Positions 55,318 through 63,126 of a DNA stretch of 64,000 nucleotides are shown piece after piece (position 1 is the first letter of the stretch; every line of letters starts with the position of its first letter). The notes beneath the pieces were generated by a model. That model saw only the letters and a list, made by a program, of their open reading frames with translations. It did not search any database and was not told where the DNA came from. The translations under genes and the position numbers were made by a program. The stretch comes from HK1 sp965221725 (lineage in GTDB: Bacteria; Pseudomonadota; Gammaproteobacteria; HK1): the NCBI GenBank assembly GCA_965221725.1, contig OZ244909.1:682001-746000 (forward strand). The letters are read 5' to 3'.

Positions 55318-56589
55318 TCACGCCACCTTGGTCGGAGCGTGCGCGCCGAGGTGGGAGGCCAGGTGGTCCACCAGATCGCGGGTGTCGTCGTCCGAGCCGT
55401 GGATGAAGCTCGACTTCCGGCGGCGGAGAAAGTTGAGGCCGAGGCGGTAGAGACCGGGCGCGCCGCTTACCACCCCACCGTCGTGGCGAAGCCGCCCCCG
55501 GTGGTCGAACACGGGGACGTGAAGCCACGAGTGGTCGGGCTCGTATCCCGTCGCCCAGATGACCGTCCGGATCCCCTCGCGGGCAAGATCCAGGGCGAGC
55601 GGAGGCGATTCCTCCACCCGGGTCGGGGCGAACCGTTCAGACGGCTCCACCTCTCCCTTCAGTCCGTGCGCAGCGATCCACCCATCGATGGCGCCGAGCA
55701 GCCGGCTGAGCTTGAGGTCGGCGAGGCGGCACTTGTTGCGAAGCGAACCCGAGAACTGCGCCCGGCCGCCGTCCGCGAACCCGACCAGCCGGCCCACCAG
55801 GCGAACGCCTTCATCGGTGAGCGCATTGAGGTCGAGGGTCGCCCGTTCCGGGGTTCCGACGAGCTGGGGGGCCGGAACCCGGCGCGCCCGCACGATGTCG
55901 TCGACCTCGTCGTAGCGCTCGTCGTGCAGACCGGTCCGGTCCATCCACCACAGGATGTCCTTCCCCCGATAGGTCCGCGGCATGCGCACGTGCTCACCCA
56001 CCGCGAGGGTCACCGGGCGTCCCGAGCGATGGACCTCGGCCGCGATCTGGACCCCCGTCGCGGAGGCCCCCACCACGAGCACCCCGCCATCCCGGAGGGC
56101 CGAGGGACGCCGGTAGCCGATCGGGGTCACCGATTCGATGGAGTCGGGGAGGGCGGCGGCGAAGGGCGGGACCTTGGCAACGTTGAAGCCGCCGGAGGCG
56201 AGTACCACCGTCGCCGCGTGCCATGTGCCGCGGTCCGTCACCACCTCGTACCCGGCGCCCTGGCTCCGCACGGACTCGACGGTGGTGCGGGTCTTCAGGG
56301 GCGGGTCCACGAGACGGGCGTACCGCTCGAGGAATTCCACTACCTCGGCCATGTCCATGAAGCCGTCCGGATCGGCGCCGTCGTAGACGAAGCCCGGAAC
56401 CCGGGCCTGCCAGTTCGGAGTGAGGAGCCGAAGCGAGTCCCACCGCTGCGTTCGCCACGAATGCCCCACCTCGCCGCGCTCGACGACCAGATGGTCGATC
56501 GAGCGCGCGGCGAGGTGGTGGCTGACGGCGAGGCCGGCATGGCCGGCCCCGACCACCAGGGCGGACGTGCGGGGCACGCCGGCGCTCAC
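55318..56589 (-). CDS. FAD-dependent monooxygenase/oxidoreductase (flavin-containing monooxygenase-like)
   Basis: 423 residues. The FAD-binding Rossmann motif VVGAGHAGLAVSHHLA (~12-27) is followed by a second dinucleotide motif VLVVGASATGVQIAAEV (~170-186, NADPH) and IWATGYEPDHSWL near the C-terminus. This is the layout of class B flavin monooxygenases. The substrate is unknown. The start overlaps the osmC stop by 4 nt (ATGA), so the two genes form an operon. Confidence 0.85.
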   Translation of the reverse strand: MSAGVPRTSALVVGAGHAGLAVSHHLAARSIDHLVVERGEVGHSWRTQRWDSLRLLTPNWQARVPGFVYDGADPDGFMDMAEVVEFLERYARLVDPPLKTRTTVESVRSQGAGYEVVTDRGTWHAATVVLASGGFNVAKVPPFAAALPDSIESVTPIGYRRPSALRDGGVLVVGASATGVQIAAEVHRSGRPVTLAVGEHVRMPRTYRGKDILWWMDRTGLHDERYDEVDDIVRARRVPAPQLVGTPERATLDLNALTDEGVRLVGRLVGFADGGRAQFSGSLRNKCRLADLKLSRLLGAIDGWIAAHGLKGEVEPSERFAPTRVEESPPLALDLAREGIRTVIWATGYEPDHSWLHVPVFDHRGRLRHDGGVVSGAPGLYRLGLNFLRRRKSSFIHGSDDDTRDLVDHLASHLGAHAPTKVA

Positions 56590-57149
56590 CCGACCTCGAC
56601 GGTGACGTTCGTCGGGTTCGTCAGGATGTCGAACACCGCCGAGCGCTTCTGCGATTGCGCGACGAGGGCCTCGACATCGTCCGCATCAGCATCGGCGTCG
56701 ATCTCGTACTTGACCCGGACCCCGTTGAAGCCGTTCCGCACCTCGGGATCGGCTCCGAGGATCCCCGCGATGTCCATGTCGGCCTCGACCGTCGCCTTCA
56801 CCGAGCGAAGCTGGATATCCCGGTTCTGGGCGACCGCCGCGACCCCCGCCGTGAGGCAGCTCGCGAGCCCGACGAGGACGATCTCGACCGGGGTGGCCGC
56901 GTTGTCCTCGGCCGCGAACACAAGGGGATGGTCGGCCTCGAAGCCGAAGGGCGATTTGTGCCGGTGTTCCTCGCCGAGGCCGAAATAGCCTTCTACCGAC
57001 GACCGGCTATGGGTCCCGTGGAGCCACTCGTTGGTGGCCCGCCAGACGAACTTGCCCGCTTCGGGCGTTTCGCCCAGCGCCTCGCGGGCGCCGAGCAGGG
57101 CTTCGACGTTGACGCCGTTGCGGGCGGGATTCTCGGTGGTTGCGCTCAT
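56586..57149 (-). CDS. OsmC-family peroxidase-like protein
   Basis: 187 residues from the ATG at 57149 with GAAGGAGAC upstream. The OsmC/Ohr fold shows VEIVLVGLASCLTAGVAAVAQNR with one conserved Cys (near residue 100). The usual second Cys of the pair is not seen: the end VVFDILTNP-type segment (SAVFDILTNPTNVTVEVG) lacks it. Relatives detoxify organic hydroperoxides or, with single-Cys centres, act on other thiol chemistry. It is co-transcribed with the flavoprotein. Confidence 0.85.
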   Translation of the reverse strand: MSATTENPARNGVNVEALLGAREALGETPEAGKFVWRATNEWLHGTHSRSSVEGYFGLGEEHRHKSPFGFEADHPLVFAAEDNAATPVEIVLVGLASCLTAGVAAVAQNRDIQLRSVKATVEADMDIAGILGADPEVRNGFNGVRVKYEIDADADADDVEALVAQSQKRSAVFDILTNPTNVTVEVG

Positions 57150-58004
57150 GGAAGTCTCCTTCAGGGGTCGGTTTCGTCGGCCGCGAAGCGGCACCTGGAC
57201 CGAGGTGGAACGAACGCGGGGAGGACCGGCGGTCCTCCCCGGGCCAGTCGTCAGGTACCGGAGTCGGCTACGAACCGCCCCCCGGACGGCCCAGTGGAAA
57301 CTGGTGGGAACTGGCGGCCATCCCGGGAACGCGGACGGATCGATACCCCGAAAGGGGCGAAAGATGGGGTACCAAGGATCAGCATCCGGCGGTCTCCTCT
57401 CTCACTTCCCACGCGCTCTTTCTTCGAGCGCCGAGAACCGCCTTCGGCTGTCTCATCGATCAGGCACTGGCACCACACCTGGCGGTTGCCGCGGCTTCAA
57501 AGGGCCTGTCCCTCCACCGCTCTGAATGAGCGCATTCTGACTTGGCCAGTGAAACCAGATGCCCGCCCACGCGTCAACGCTCGGGTGAAGGACACGGGCA
57601 TCGGTACCCGCGCCGTGCTCGGGCGAAAGCCCGGCATCGGGATGAGATCGAGACGCTCGGCGCGGCCGTTACCGGTGACGAAGTGCGCTTCGTATCCTGG
57701 CGTGAGGTGATCCTGCAACGCCGGGCAATGAGTCATGACGTGCAGTCGGGCGAGGCCGCCTCGAAATCACCGTTTCCCATCCTCACTTCGACATCGCCGG
57801 GGCTCGATCATCGCAAACGGCGGTATAGTGCGCGGCGGTCGACAGACACCGGCGATTCTCACCGACGTCCGCAGGGGCCGTGCCGCGCAGGAGTTTCGGC
57901 GCGATTCCAACCCTCCGCGCGTCCAATCGAAGGGATTTCGAGGGCAAGCTCCCGCCTGGAGGGAATGGCTGGACAGACACCCATATCGGGAACGGAGGCA
58001 CGCA
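57150..58004. other. 855-bp spacer without a recognised gene
   Basis: Several short frames exist on both strands (e.g. 57497-57736 minus, 79 codons, MTHCPALQDHLTPGYEAHFV), but none is recognised or has strong support. The base composition around 57260-57500 is lower in GC than its neighbours. The right end carries the AACGGAGGCACGCA ribosome site of the next gene. It could be a decayed insertion. Confidence 0.4.
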
Positions 58005-58286
58005 ATGATCGATTTCGTGGTGCACGACGAGGGTGACAGCGTCGGGGTGGTGGTGGTCGAGGGGGTCGAGGCCGGGGCGGAACTCACCGGCTGGATCATG
58101 GATCAGGACCGGGACATCACGTTCAGGGCGGCGAGCGACATCCCCATCGGCCACAAGCTCGCGATCAAGCCGATGAAGACCGGGGACACCGTGCTCAAGT
58201 ACGGCGTCGACATCGGCCGGGTGGTGGCGGACATCGCGGTGGGCGAACACGCGCACGTCCACAACATCAAGACCAAGCGCTGGTAG
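58005..58286 (+). CDS. suyA: Sulfolactate sulfo-lyase subunit A-like SAF-domain protein
   Basis: 93 residues from the ATG at 58005 with GGAGG 7 nt upstream; longer upstream frames are unsupported. It is a free-standing SAF domain like the N-terminus of altronate dehydratase: VLKYGVDIGRVVADIAVGEH and the ending HAHVHNIKTKRW with the metal-binding His pair. In UxaA this domain is usually fused to the catalytic part. The split form with the next gene matches (2R)-3-sulfolactate sulfo-lyase (SuyAB), which yields pyruvate and sulfite. A split altronate/galactarate-type dehydratase is the alternative. Confidence 0.75.
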   Translation: MIDFVVHDEGDSVGVVVVEGVEAGAELTGWIMDQDRDITFRAASDIPIGHKLAIKPMKTGDTVLKYGVDIGRVVADIAVGEHAHVHNIKTKRW

Positions 58287-58323
58287 AACGCGCCGGCGTG
58301 AAGCGCTGACAGGAGACCACGAC

Positions 58324-59499
58324 ATGACAATGGATCTGGCGAACACCACGTTCCGGGGGTACCGCCGCGAGAACGGCCGGGTGGGCGTGCGCAACCACGT
58401 GATCATCCTCCCCGTGGACGACCTCTCGAACGCGGCCTGCGAGGCGGTGGCGAACAACATCAAGGGGGCGATGGCGATCCCGCATCCCTACGGCCGGCTC
58501 CAGTTCGGGGCGGACCTGGAGCTGCACTTTCGCACCCTCATCGGCACCGGCGCGAACCCCAACGTCGCCGCGGTGGTGGTGATCGGCATCGAGGAGGGCT
58601 GGACGCAGCGGGTGGTGGAGGGCATCGCCGCCACCGGCAAGCCGGTCACCGGCTACGGCATCGAGCTGCACGGCGACCACGAGACCATCATGCGGGCGTC
58701 GAAGACCGCGCGCGAATACGTGCAGTGGGCCTCGGAGCGGGGGCGCGAGGAGGCCCCGCTGGCGGATCTGTGGGTATCGACCAAGTGCGGGGAGTCGGAT
58801 ACCACCTCGGGCTGCGGGGCCAACCCCACCGTCGGCAATGCCTTCGACAAGCTCTACCCGCACGGCACCACGCTCCTGTTCGGCGAAACCACGGAGGTCA
58901 CCGGCGGTGAGCACCTGATCGCCGAGCGCTGCCGCACCCCGCAGATCCGCGAGCGGTTCATGCATATGTTCAACCGCTACCAGGCGCTGGTGGAACGGCA
59001 CAAGACGAGCGACCTCTCCGAGTCCCAGCCCACCAAGGGCAACATCGCGGGCGGGCTCACCACCATCGAGGAGAAGGCGCTCGGCAACATCCAGAAGATC
59101 GGCCGCGAGTGCCTGGTCGACGGAGTGCTCGACAAGGCGGAGAGGCCGGACGGGCCGGGGCTGTGGTTCATGGACTCCTCCTCCGCAGCGGCGGAGATGG
59201 TGACCCTCTGCGCGGCGGCGGGCTTCGTGGTGCATTTCTTCCCCACCGGCCAGGGCAACATCATCGGCAACCCCATCCTCCCGAACGTCAAGATCTGCGC
59301 GAACCCGCGCACGGTGCGCACCATGGGCGAGCATGTGGATGTCGACGTCTCGGGCCTGCTGCGCAAGGAGATGACACCGGACGAGGCGGGCGACACCCTG
59401 CTGGACATGATGCTGCGTACCGCGAACGGCCGACTCACCGCGGCGGAAGCGCTCGGACACCGGGAGTTCGTGCTGACGAGGCTCTACGAGAGTGCCTGA
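58324..59499 (+). CDS. suyB: Sulfolactate sulfo-lyase subunit B-like (UxaA family C-terminal enzyme)
   Basis: 391 residues. YRRENGRVGVRNHVIILPVD at the start, KCGESDTTSGCGANPTVGNA, FGETTEVTGGEHL, SQPTKGNIAGGLTTIEEKAL and FFPTGQGNIIGNPILP form the UxaA/SuyB catalytic core, with conserved Cys/His ligands for an iron centre. It is 37 nt after suyA and should form the enzyme with it. The last ~343 bp are duplicated at 62559-62902 with about 98% identity. Confidence 0.82.
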   Translation: MTMDLANTTFRGYRRENGRVGVRNHVIILPVDDLSNAACEAVANNIKGAMAIPHPYGRLQFGADLELHFRTLIGTGANPNVAAVVVIGIEEGWTQRVVEGIAATGKPVTGYGIELHGDHETIMRASKTAREYVQWASERGREEAPLADLWVSTKCGESDTTSGCGANPTVGNAFDKLYPHGTTLLFGETTEVTGGEHLIAERCRTPQIRERFMHMFNRYQALVERHKTSDLSESQPTKGNIAGGLTTIEEKALGNIQKIGRECLVDGVLDKAERPDGPGLWFMDSSSAAAEMVTLCAAAGFVVHFFPTGQGNIIGNPILPNVKICANPRTVRTMGEHVDVDVSGLLRKEMTPDEAGDTLLDMMLRTANGRLTAAEALGHREFVLTRLYESA

Positions 59500-59502
59500 G
59501 CC
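59157..59502. repeat. Direct repeat 1, left copy (3' end of suyB)
   Basis: This segment, from GGGGCTGTGGTTCATGG to GAGAGTGCCTGAG, is repeated at 62559-62902 with no gaps. I count about seven substitutions, mostly silent. The two copies bracket the ATPase/TOPRIM cassette. Confidence 0.92.
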
Positions 59503-59528
59503 TCACATCGGCGCATTCCGACCGGTGG

Positions 59529-59696
59529 CGGCGCGGCCCCGGACGCCGCTCGACCCGGGAACCGCATGACGGAAGAGACTCTCCGGCGGAAGCAGGGACG
59601 ACAACGACATGCTCGAGACTCTGACCGTCAGAACCTTCAAGTCTCTGGAGGATGTAGCGGTCGATTTCGGCCTGGTCAACGTCTTCATCGGGTCCA
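59529..59696. repeat. Direct repeat 2, left copy (leader and first 30 codons of the ATPase gene)
   Basis: CGGCGCGGCCCCGGACGCCG through the ATPase ATG at 59609 to about CTTCATCGGGTCC is repeated at 61544-61711 at a constant offset of 2015 bp with about ten substitutions. The repeat includes ~80 bp of untranslated leader. Confidence 0.9.
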
Positions 59697-60799
59697 ACGG
59701 CAGTGGAAAAAGCAACCTGCTGGAGGCGCTGGGGGTGCTCTCCGCGGCGGCGGACGGCAAGGTCGACGATGTGGCCCTGCTCTCGCGTGGCGTCCGGCCC
59801 GGACTGCCCGCTCGGTACAAGTCCGCCTTCCCCGCCAGGCCCGGAAAGTCCGTTCCTCCCCATCTGCACTTCGGTGCGGGTAGCGCGCAGGCCCGGTACG
59901 AGGTCTCGCTTCACAATCCTCTGAAGGAACCGGCCCCGGCCTGGAGGTTCAAGACAGAGCGGTTGCAGGAGAAAGGCGCCAGTCTGGTTACTCGCAATCC
60001 CACCCAGCGATCCAGAGCCAATCCGGAACGAGGATTGGCGGCGTTGAAAGCGGTCGAAACCGACGCGGGATGTGCGCTGGATCTGGTGAGGCTGTTGCAG
60101 GGTTATGTCATCTATTCTCCGGCGACCGCGGTCCTGCGCGGGGTCACGCCGGAAACACAACCAAGGCAGCCGATGGGCCTGTCCGGAGGGAATCTTCCCC
60201 GCGCGATTCTCGACCTGCTCAAGCAACGCAATCGAGACAAGCGCAGCCGGCAAATCTGCCGGGATGTTCTGGGAGTGATCGATTGGGCCAGGAAATTCGG
60301 GGCGGCGTCCGCTGACCGGATGCCGCTGTCGCCCAGTGCGGCGGCTTCTAGGACCGTGATTCGATTTCACGATCGGTTCATGCGCAAGGACAGAAATGTC
60401 CTGTCCGGCTACGACGCTTCCGAAGGCGCCCTGTACGCTCTGTTTCTCGCGGTGGTTGCCGGGCACGACGCAAGTCCCCGGCTCTGCGCGGTGGACAACG
60501 CGGATCACGGACTGAACCCCAGGATGGCCCGATCGCTGATGGAGTACCTGTGCGAGTGGTACCTGAATGCCGGCACCCCACGTCAGATATTGCTGACGAC
60601 GCACAACCCGCTGGTCCTGGATGGATTGCCGTTGCAGGATGATCGCGTGCGTCTGTTCACGGTATCGCGGACAGGGTCGGGACGGACGTGCATCCGCCGA
60701 GTGAAACTCGATGACAGCCTGATAGAAAGGGCGGAGCAGGGATGGTCCTTGTCTCGCTTGTGGGTGATGGGACACCTGGGAGGCGTGCCGGATGTCTGA
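59609..60799 (+). CDS. OLD-like/AAA15 ABC-type ATPase of a two-gene defence-like system
   Basis: 396 residues. Walker A GSNGSGKS (28-35), a signature-like LSGYDASEGALYAL, a Walker B region CAVDNADHGLNPR starting at D296 (an Asn where the catalytic Glu usually stands) and an H-loop LLTTHNPLVL (H332). This is the SMC-like fold used by OLD, PARIS, AbiL and Septu-type defence ATPases. It overlaps the TOPRIM gene by 8 nt. I infer that the ATPase senses infection and controls the TOPRIM partner. The exact known system cannot be assigned from sequence alone. Confidence 0.85.
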   Translation: MLETLTVRTFKSLEDVAVDFGLVNVFIGSNGSGKSNLLEALGVLSAAADGKVDDVALLSRGVRPGLPARYKSAFPARPGKSVPPHLHFGAGSAQARYEVSLHNPLKEPAPAWRFKTERLQEKGASLVTRNPTQRSRANPERGLAALKAVETDAGCALDLVRLLQGYVIYSPATAVLRGVTPETQPRQPMGLSGGNLPRAILDLLKQRNRDKRSRQICRDVLGVIDWARKFGAASADRMPLSPSAAASRTVIRFHDRFMRKDRNVLSGYDASEGALYALFLAVVAGHDASPRLCAVDNADHGLNPRMARSLMEYLCEWYLNAGTPRQILLTTHNPLVLDGLPLQDDRVRLFTVSRTGSGRTCIRRVKLDDSLIERAEQGWSLSRLWVMGHLGGVPDV

Positions 60800-61502
60800 G
60801 CCGGTACGTGTCGCAGTGGTTGTCGAAGGCCCAACCGATGCAATCGTTCTGGAAGCGATCCTGAACGCCATGGTTCCCGGCCGCGAGTTCGTGCTCCAGA
60901 CGTTGCAACCGGAGGGATCCGCGGCCTTCGGCACCGCACCATTCGGCAGGACGGGTGCCGGCTGGGCCGGAGTGTATCGTTGGAGTCGTCAGGCCGTCAC
61001 CGAAGGCGGCGGATCCGCATCCGGCTCTTCCGTGCTGTCGAATCATGACATACTGATCGTGCAGTTAGACGCGGATGTCGCGGGTGAAACGTATGCCGCC
61101 GGAAACATCCGGGACGCGCCATGCGATGACCTGCCCTGTGAAGCGCCCTGTCCTCCAGCGCACCACACCACCGACGCATTGCGAGAGGTCATTCTCAACT
61201 GGCTCGGTGAAGGTGAATGTCCGCAGCGGATCGTCCTCTGTACTCCCTCCAGAAGCATTGAGACCTGGGTGCTCGCTGCCGTCTGTCCGCACAATAACCT
61301 CGTGCAGCGCGACGACTGGGAATGCCGCCATCATCCCGAAAGTCAACTCGGCGCCTTGCCCAGAGCGAGACGGTTCAAGAAACGCCCGGACGACTACAGA
61401 CGCAAGCAGACCGAGATCGAGCAGGAATGGTCGAATGTGTCGGCAAGGCTGACGGAGGCGACACGATTCGAGGCGGAAGTCCTCGCCGCCATGCCTGCAT
61501 GA
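60792..61502 (+). CDS. TOPRIM-domain partner protein (AbiL/OLD-type effector, DUF4276-like)
   Basis: 236 residues from the ATG at 60792 inside the end of the ATPase gene. TOPRIM features: VAVVVEGPTDAIVLEAIL with E12, and DILIVQLDADVAG with the D93-x-D95 pair, followed by a C-terminal SRSIETWVLAAV segment seen in TOPRIM proteins that accompany AAA15 ATPases. TOPRIM domains of this kind act as metal-dependent nucleases. The ATPase/TOPRIM pairing matches the plan of abortive-infection systems such as AbiL and PARIS, but the subfamily is uncertain. Confidence 0.78.
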   Translation: MSEPVRVAVVVEGPTDAIVLEAILNAMVPGREFVLQTLQPEGSAAFGTAPFGRTGAGWAGVYRWSRQAVTEGGGSASGSSVLSNHDILIVQLDADVAGETYAAGNIRDAPCDDLPCEAPCPPAHHTTDALREVILNWLGEGECPQRIVLCTPSRSIETWVLAAVCPHNNLVQRDDWECRHHPESQLGALPRARRFKKRPDDYRRKQTEIEQEWSNVSARLTEATRFEAEVLAAMPA

Positions 61503-61543
61503 CCGCTGAAAAACCTGTGGAGACGAGCGTATTCGATACGATT

Positions 61544-61711
61544 CGGCGCGGCCCCGGACGCCGCTCGACCCGGGAACCGCATGACGGAGGAGACTCTCCG
61601 GCAGAAGCAGGGACGACAACTACATGCTCGAGACCCTGACCGTCAGAACCTTCAAGTCTCTGGAGGATGTAGTGGTCGATCTCGGTCTGGTCAACGTCTT
61701 CATCGGACCCA
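61544..61711. repeat. Direct repeat 2, right copy
   Basis: Matches 59529-59696, including the leader and the start of the ATPase frame, and stops at the P-loop (GGACCC in place of GGGTCC). Confidence 0.9.
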
Positions 61712-61872
61712 ACCTCCGCCGCCTCATGACTGCGCTCGCCTCCGTGTTGGGGGAGCGGCCAGTGAATCAGACCGGGACTCCCGATCAGAACAACGGCCTC
61801 CTTTGTCCGCTTACATTGCACTTGCTCTGGACGGCTCTGCTTTGGCAGGCTGCGTTTGAAGACTACGGATGA
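61624..61872 (+). pseudogene. Chimeric remnant of an ATPase gene, P-loop lost
   Basis: 82 codons. The first ~29 (MLETLTVRTFKSLEDVVVDL ... FIGPN) are a near copy of the cassette ATPase. Homology stops just before the Walker A residues. The remainder (LRRLMTALASVLGERPVNQT ... LLWQAAFEDYG) is unrelated. It ends in ATGA with the next gene, so it may still serve as a translated leader, but it cannot be an ATPase. Confidence 0.8.
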
Positions 61873-62318
61873 CGATCGAAGACATCATTACTCGGGTAAA
61901 GCCGTTGGCAGCGAAGTATTACCGCCTTGCGGGGAAGCCGCTTGGTGTTACCGGGGAGCTCGGGGAGCAGGAGGTCGCGCGCCTGCTTGACCTTCAACTC
62001 GCCCCAGCACGGACGGCTGGCTACGACGCTACGGACCGGCAAGGGAGGAAGTACCAGATAAAGGCGCGTTCGCTTGACGCCGAAGGGCGCACCAAGACTC
62101 AGATGACAGGCAAGCTGGCCAGGGAAGATTGGGACGCGGCACTACTGGCCATCATGGACGAGAACTTTGAAATGCTCGAAATATGGGAAGCCGAGCGCAC
62201 AGCGGTTGTTGAACGGCTGGACAAACCAGGTAGCAAAGGGCGGAACGAAAGGCGCACGATAGGCCTGACGCAGTTCGAGGCAATCGGACGCTTGCGCTAT
62301 TCGCGCCGCGAGAACTGA
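61869..62318 (+). CDS. Small PD-(D/E)XK-like protein (DUF6998-like)
   Basis: 149 residues from the ATG at 61869, overlapping the remnant upstream by 4 nt. VTGELGEQEVARLLDLQLAP gives a conserved Glu, GYDATDRQGRKYQIKARSLD gives an Asp and a QxK, and DWDAALLAIMDENFEMLEIW forms the core strands. The E..D..(Q/E)xK pattern suggests a restriction-nuclease-like fold, and I recall similar proteins as DUF6998. Its AT-richer codons differ from the neighbours, consistent with transfer. The function is inferred only. Confidence 0.65.
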   Translation: MTIEDIITRVKPLAAKYYRLAGKPLGVTGELGEQEVARLLDLQLAPARTAGYDATDRQGRKYQIKARSLDAEGRTKTQMTGKLAREDWDAALLAIMDENFEMLEIWEAERTAVVERLDKPGSKGRNERRTIGLTQFEAIGRLRYSRREN

Positions 62319-62419
62319 CACTTGGCAGTGATTGCGCTCGCTCCGGGCGTGCTCCGGGGCATCCTCCCCAGAGATTTCGAGCGTGGTCGCGCGACTCCCC
62401 GAGCCTGGAAGCGGGGAAC

Positions 62420-62605
62420 ATGAAGCGATTCCTGACCGCAACGTTGATCGTGGCACTGGCGCTGATGCCGGTGTTCGGCGGAGTCGGCTGGTTCGGCTGG
62501 ATCGTGTTGCTGGTGTGGTGGTTGAGCCGCGCACCAGAGCGGAAGGCCGCCAGGCGTCGGGGCTGTGGTTCATGGACTCCTCCTCCGCGGCGGCGGAGAT
62601 GGTGA
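62420..62605 (+). CDS. Truncated small membrane protein
   Basis: 61 codons. The first ~45 residues (MKRFLTATLIVALALMPVFG, then GWFGWIVLLVWWLSRAPERK) form one or two membrane helices. From about 62559 the frame runs out of phase into the duplicated suyB end, so the native C-terminus is missing. A GGGGAA site precedes the ATG. Its original role is unknown. Confidence 0.45.
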   Translation: MKRFLTATLIVALALMPVFGGVGWFGWIVLLVWWLSRAPERKAARRRGCGSWTPPPRRRRW

Positions 62606-62902
62606 CCCTCTGCGCGGCGGCGGGCCTCGTGGTGCACTTCTTCCCCACCGGCCAGGGCAACATCATCGGCAACCCCATCCTCCCGAACGTCAAGATCTGC
62701 GCGAACCCGCGCACGGTGCGCACCATGGGCGAGCATGTGGATGTCGACGTCTCGGGCCTGCTCCGCAAGGAGATGACACCGGACGAGGCCGGCGACGCCC
62801 TGCTGGACATGATGCTGCGCACCGCGAACGGCCGACTCACCGCGGCGGAAGCGCTCGGACACCGGGAGTTCGTGCTGACGAGGCTCTACGAGAGTGCCTG
62901 AG
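62559..62902 (+). pseudogene. suyB: Direct repeat 1, right copy: orphan 3' end of suyB
   Basis: It encodes the last ~112 residues of the suyB product (LWFMDSSSAAAEMVTLCAAA ... EFVLTRLYESA) in an open frame to a stop at 62901. There is no start or N-terminal part. Only two amino-acid differences (F/L and T/A) separate it from the intact gene. The segment is immediately followed by a family B repeat. Confidence 0.9.
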
Positions 62903-63010
62903 CGGTTCTCCGATGCGGGCCGGGAACCGATGAAAAATGCGCGTCAGTGCATATGGGAAGGAGGCGAGTATTCGGCCGCGTTTCTCAACAAGCCTTCGAA
63001 CCGGAGCCAC
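62899..63010. repeat. Dispersed repeat family B, copy 2
   Basis: TGAGCGGTTCTCCG, then GAAAAATGCGCGTCAGTGCA, GAGGCGAGTATTCGG, CGCGTTTCTCAACAAGCC and GAACCGGAGCCAC follow the same order as at 36269-36400. The inverted ends (AAAAATGCG / CGCGTTTCT) keep pairing through changes on both arms. It starts at the stop codon of the orphan suyB end. Confidence 0.8.
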
Positions 63011-63126
63011 CGACCCGAGACCAGACCTCGGTTCTGGCCGGGAGCTGGTGGAATTTTCGGGTTTGGCACGTGTCGTGGATCTCCTCGACCGGGCTGTGAA
63101 GGTGGGCGGTACTCGGACGACACCGG

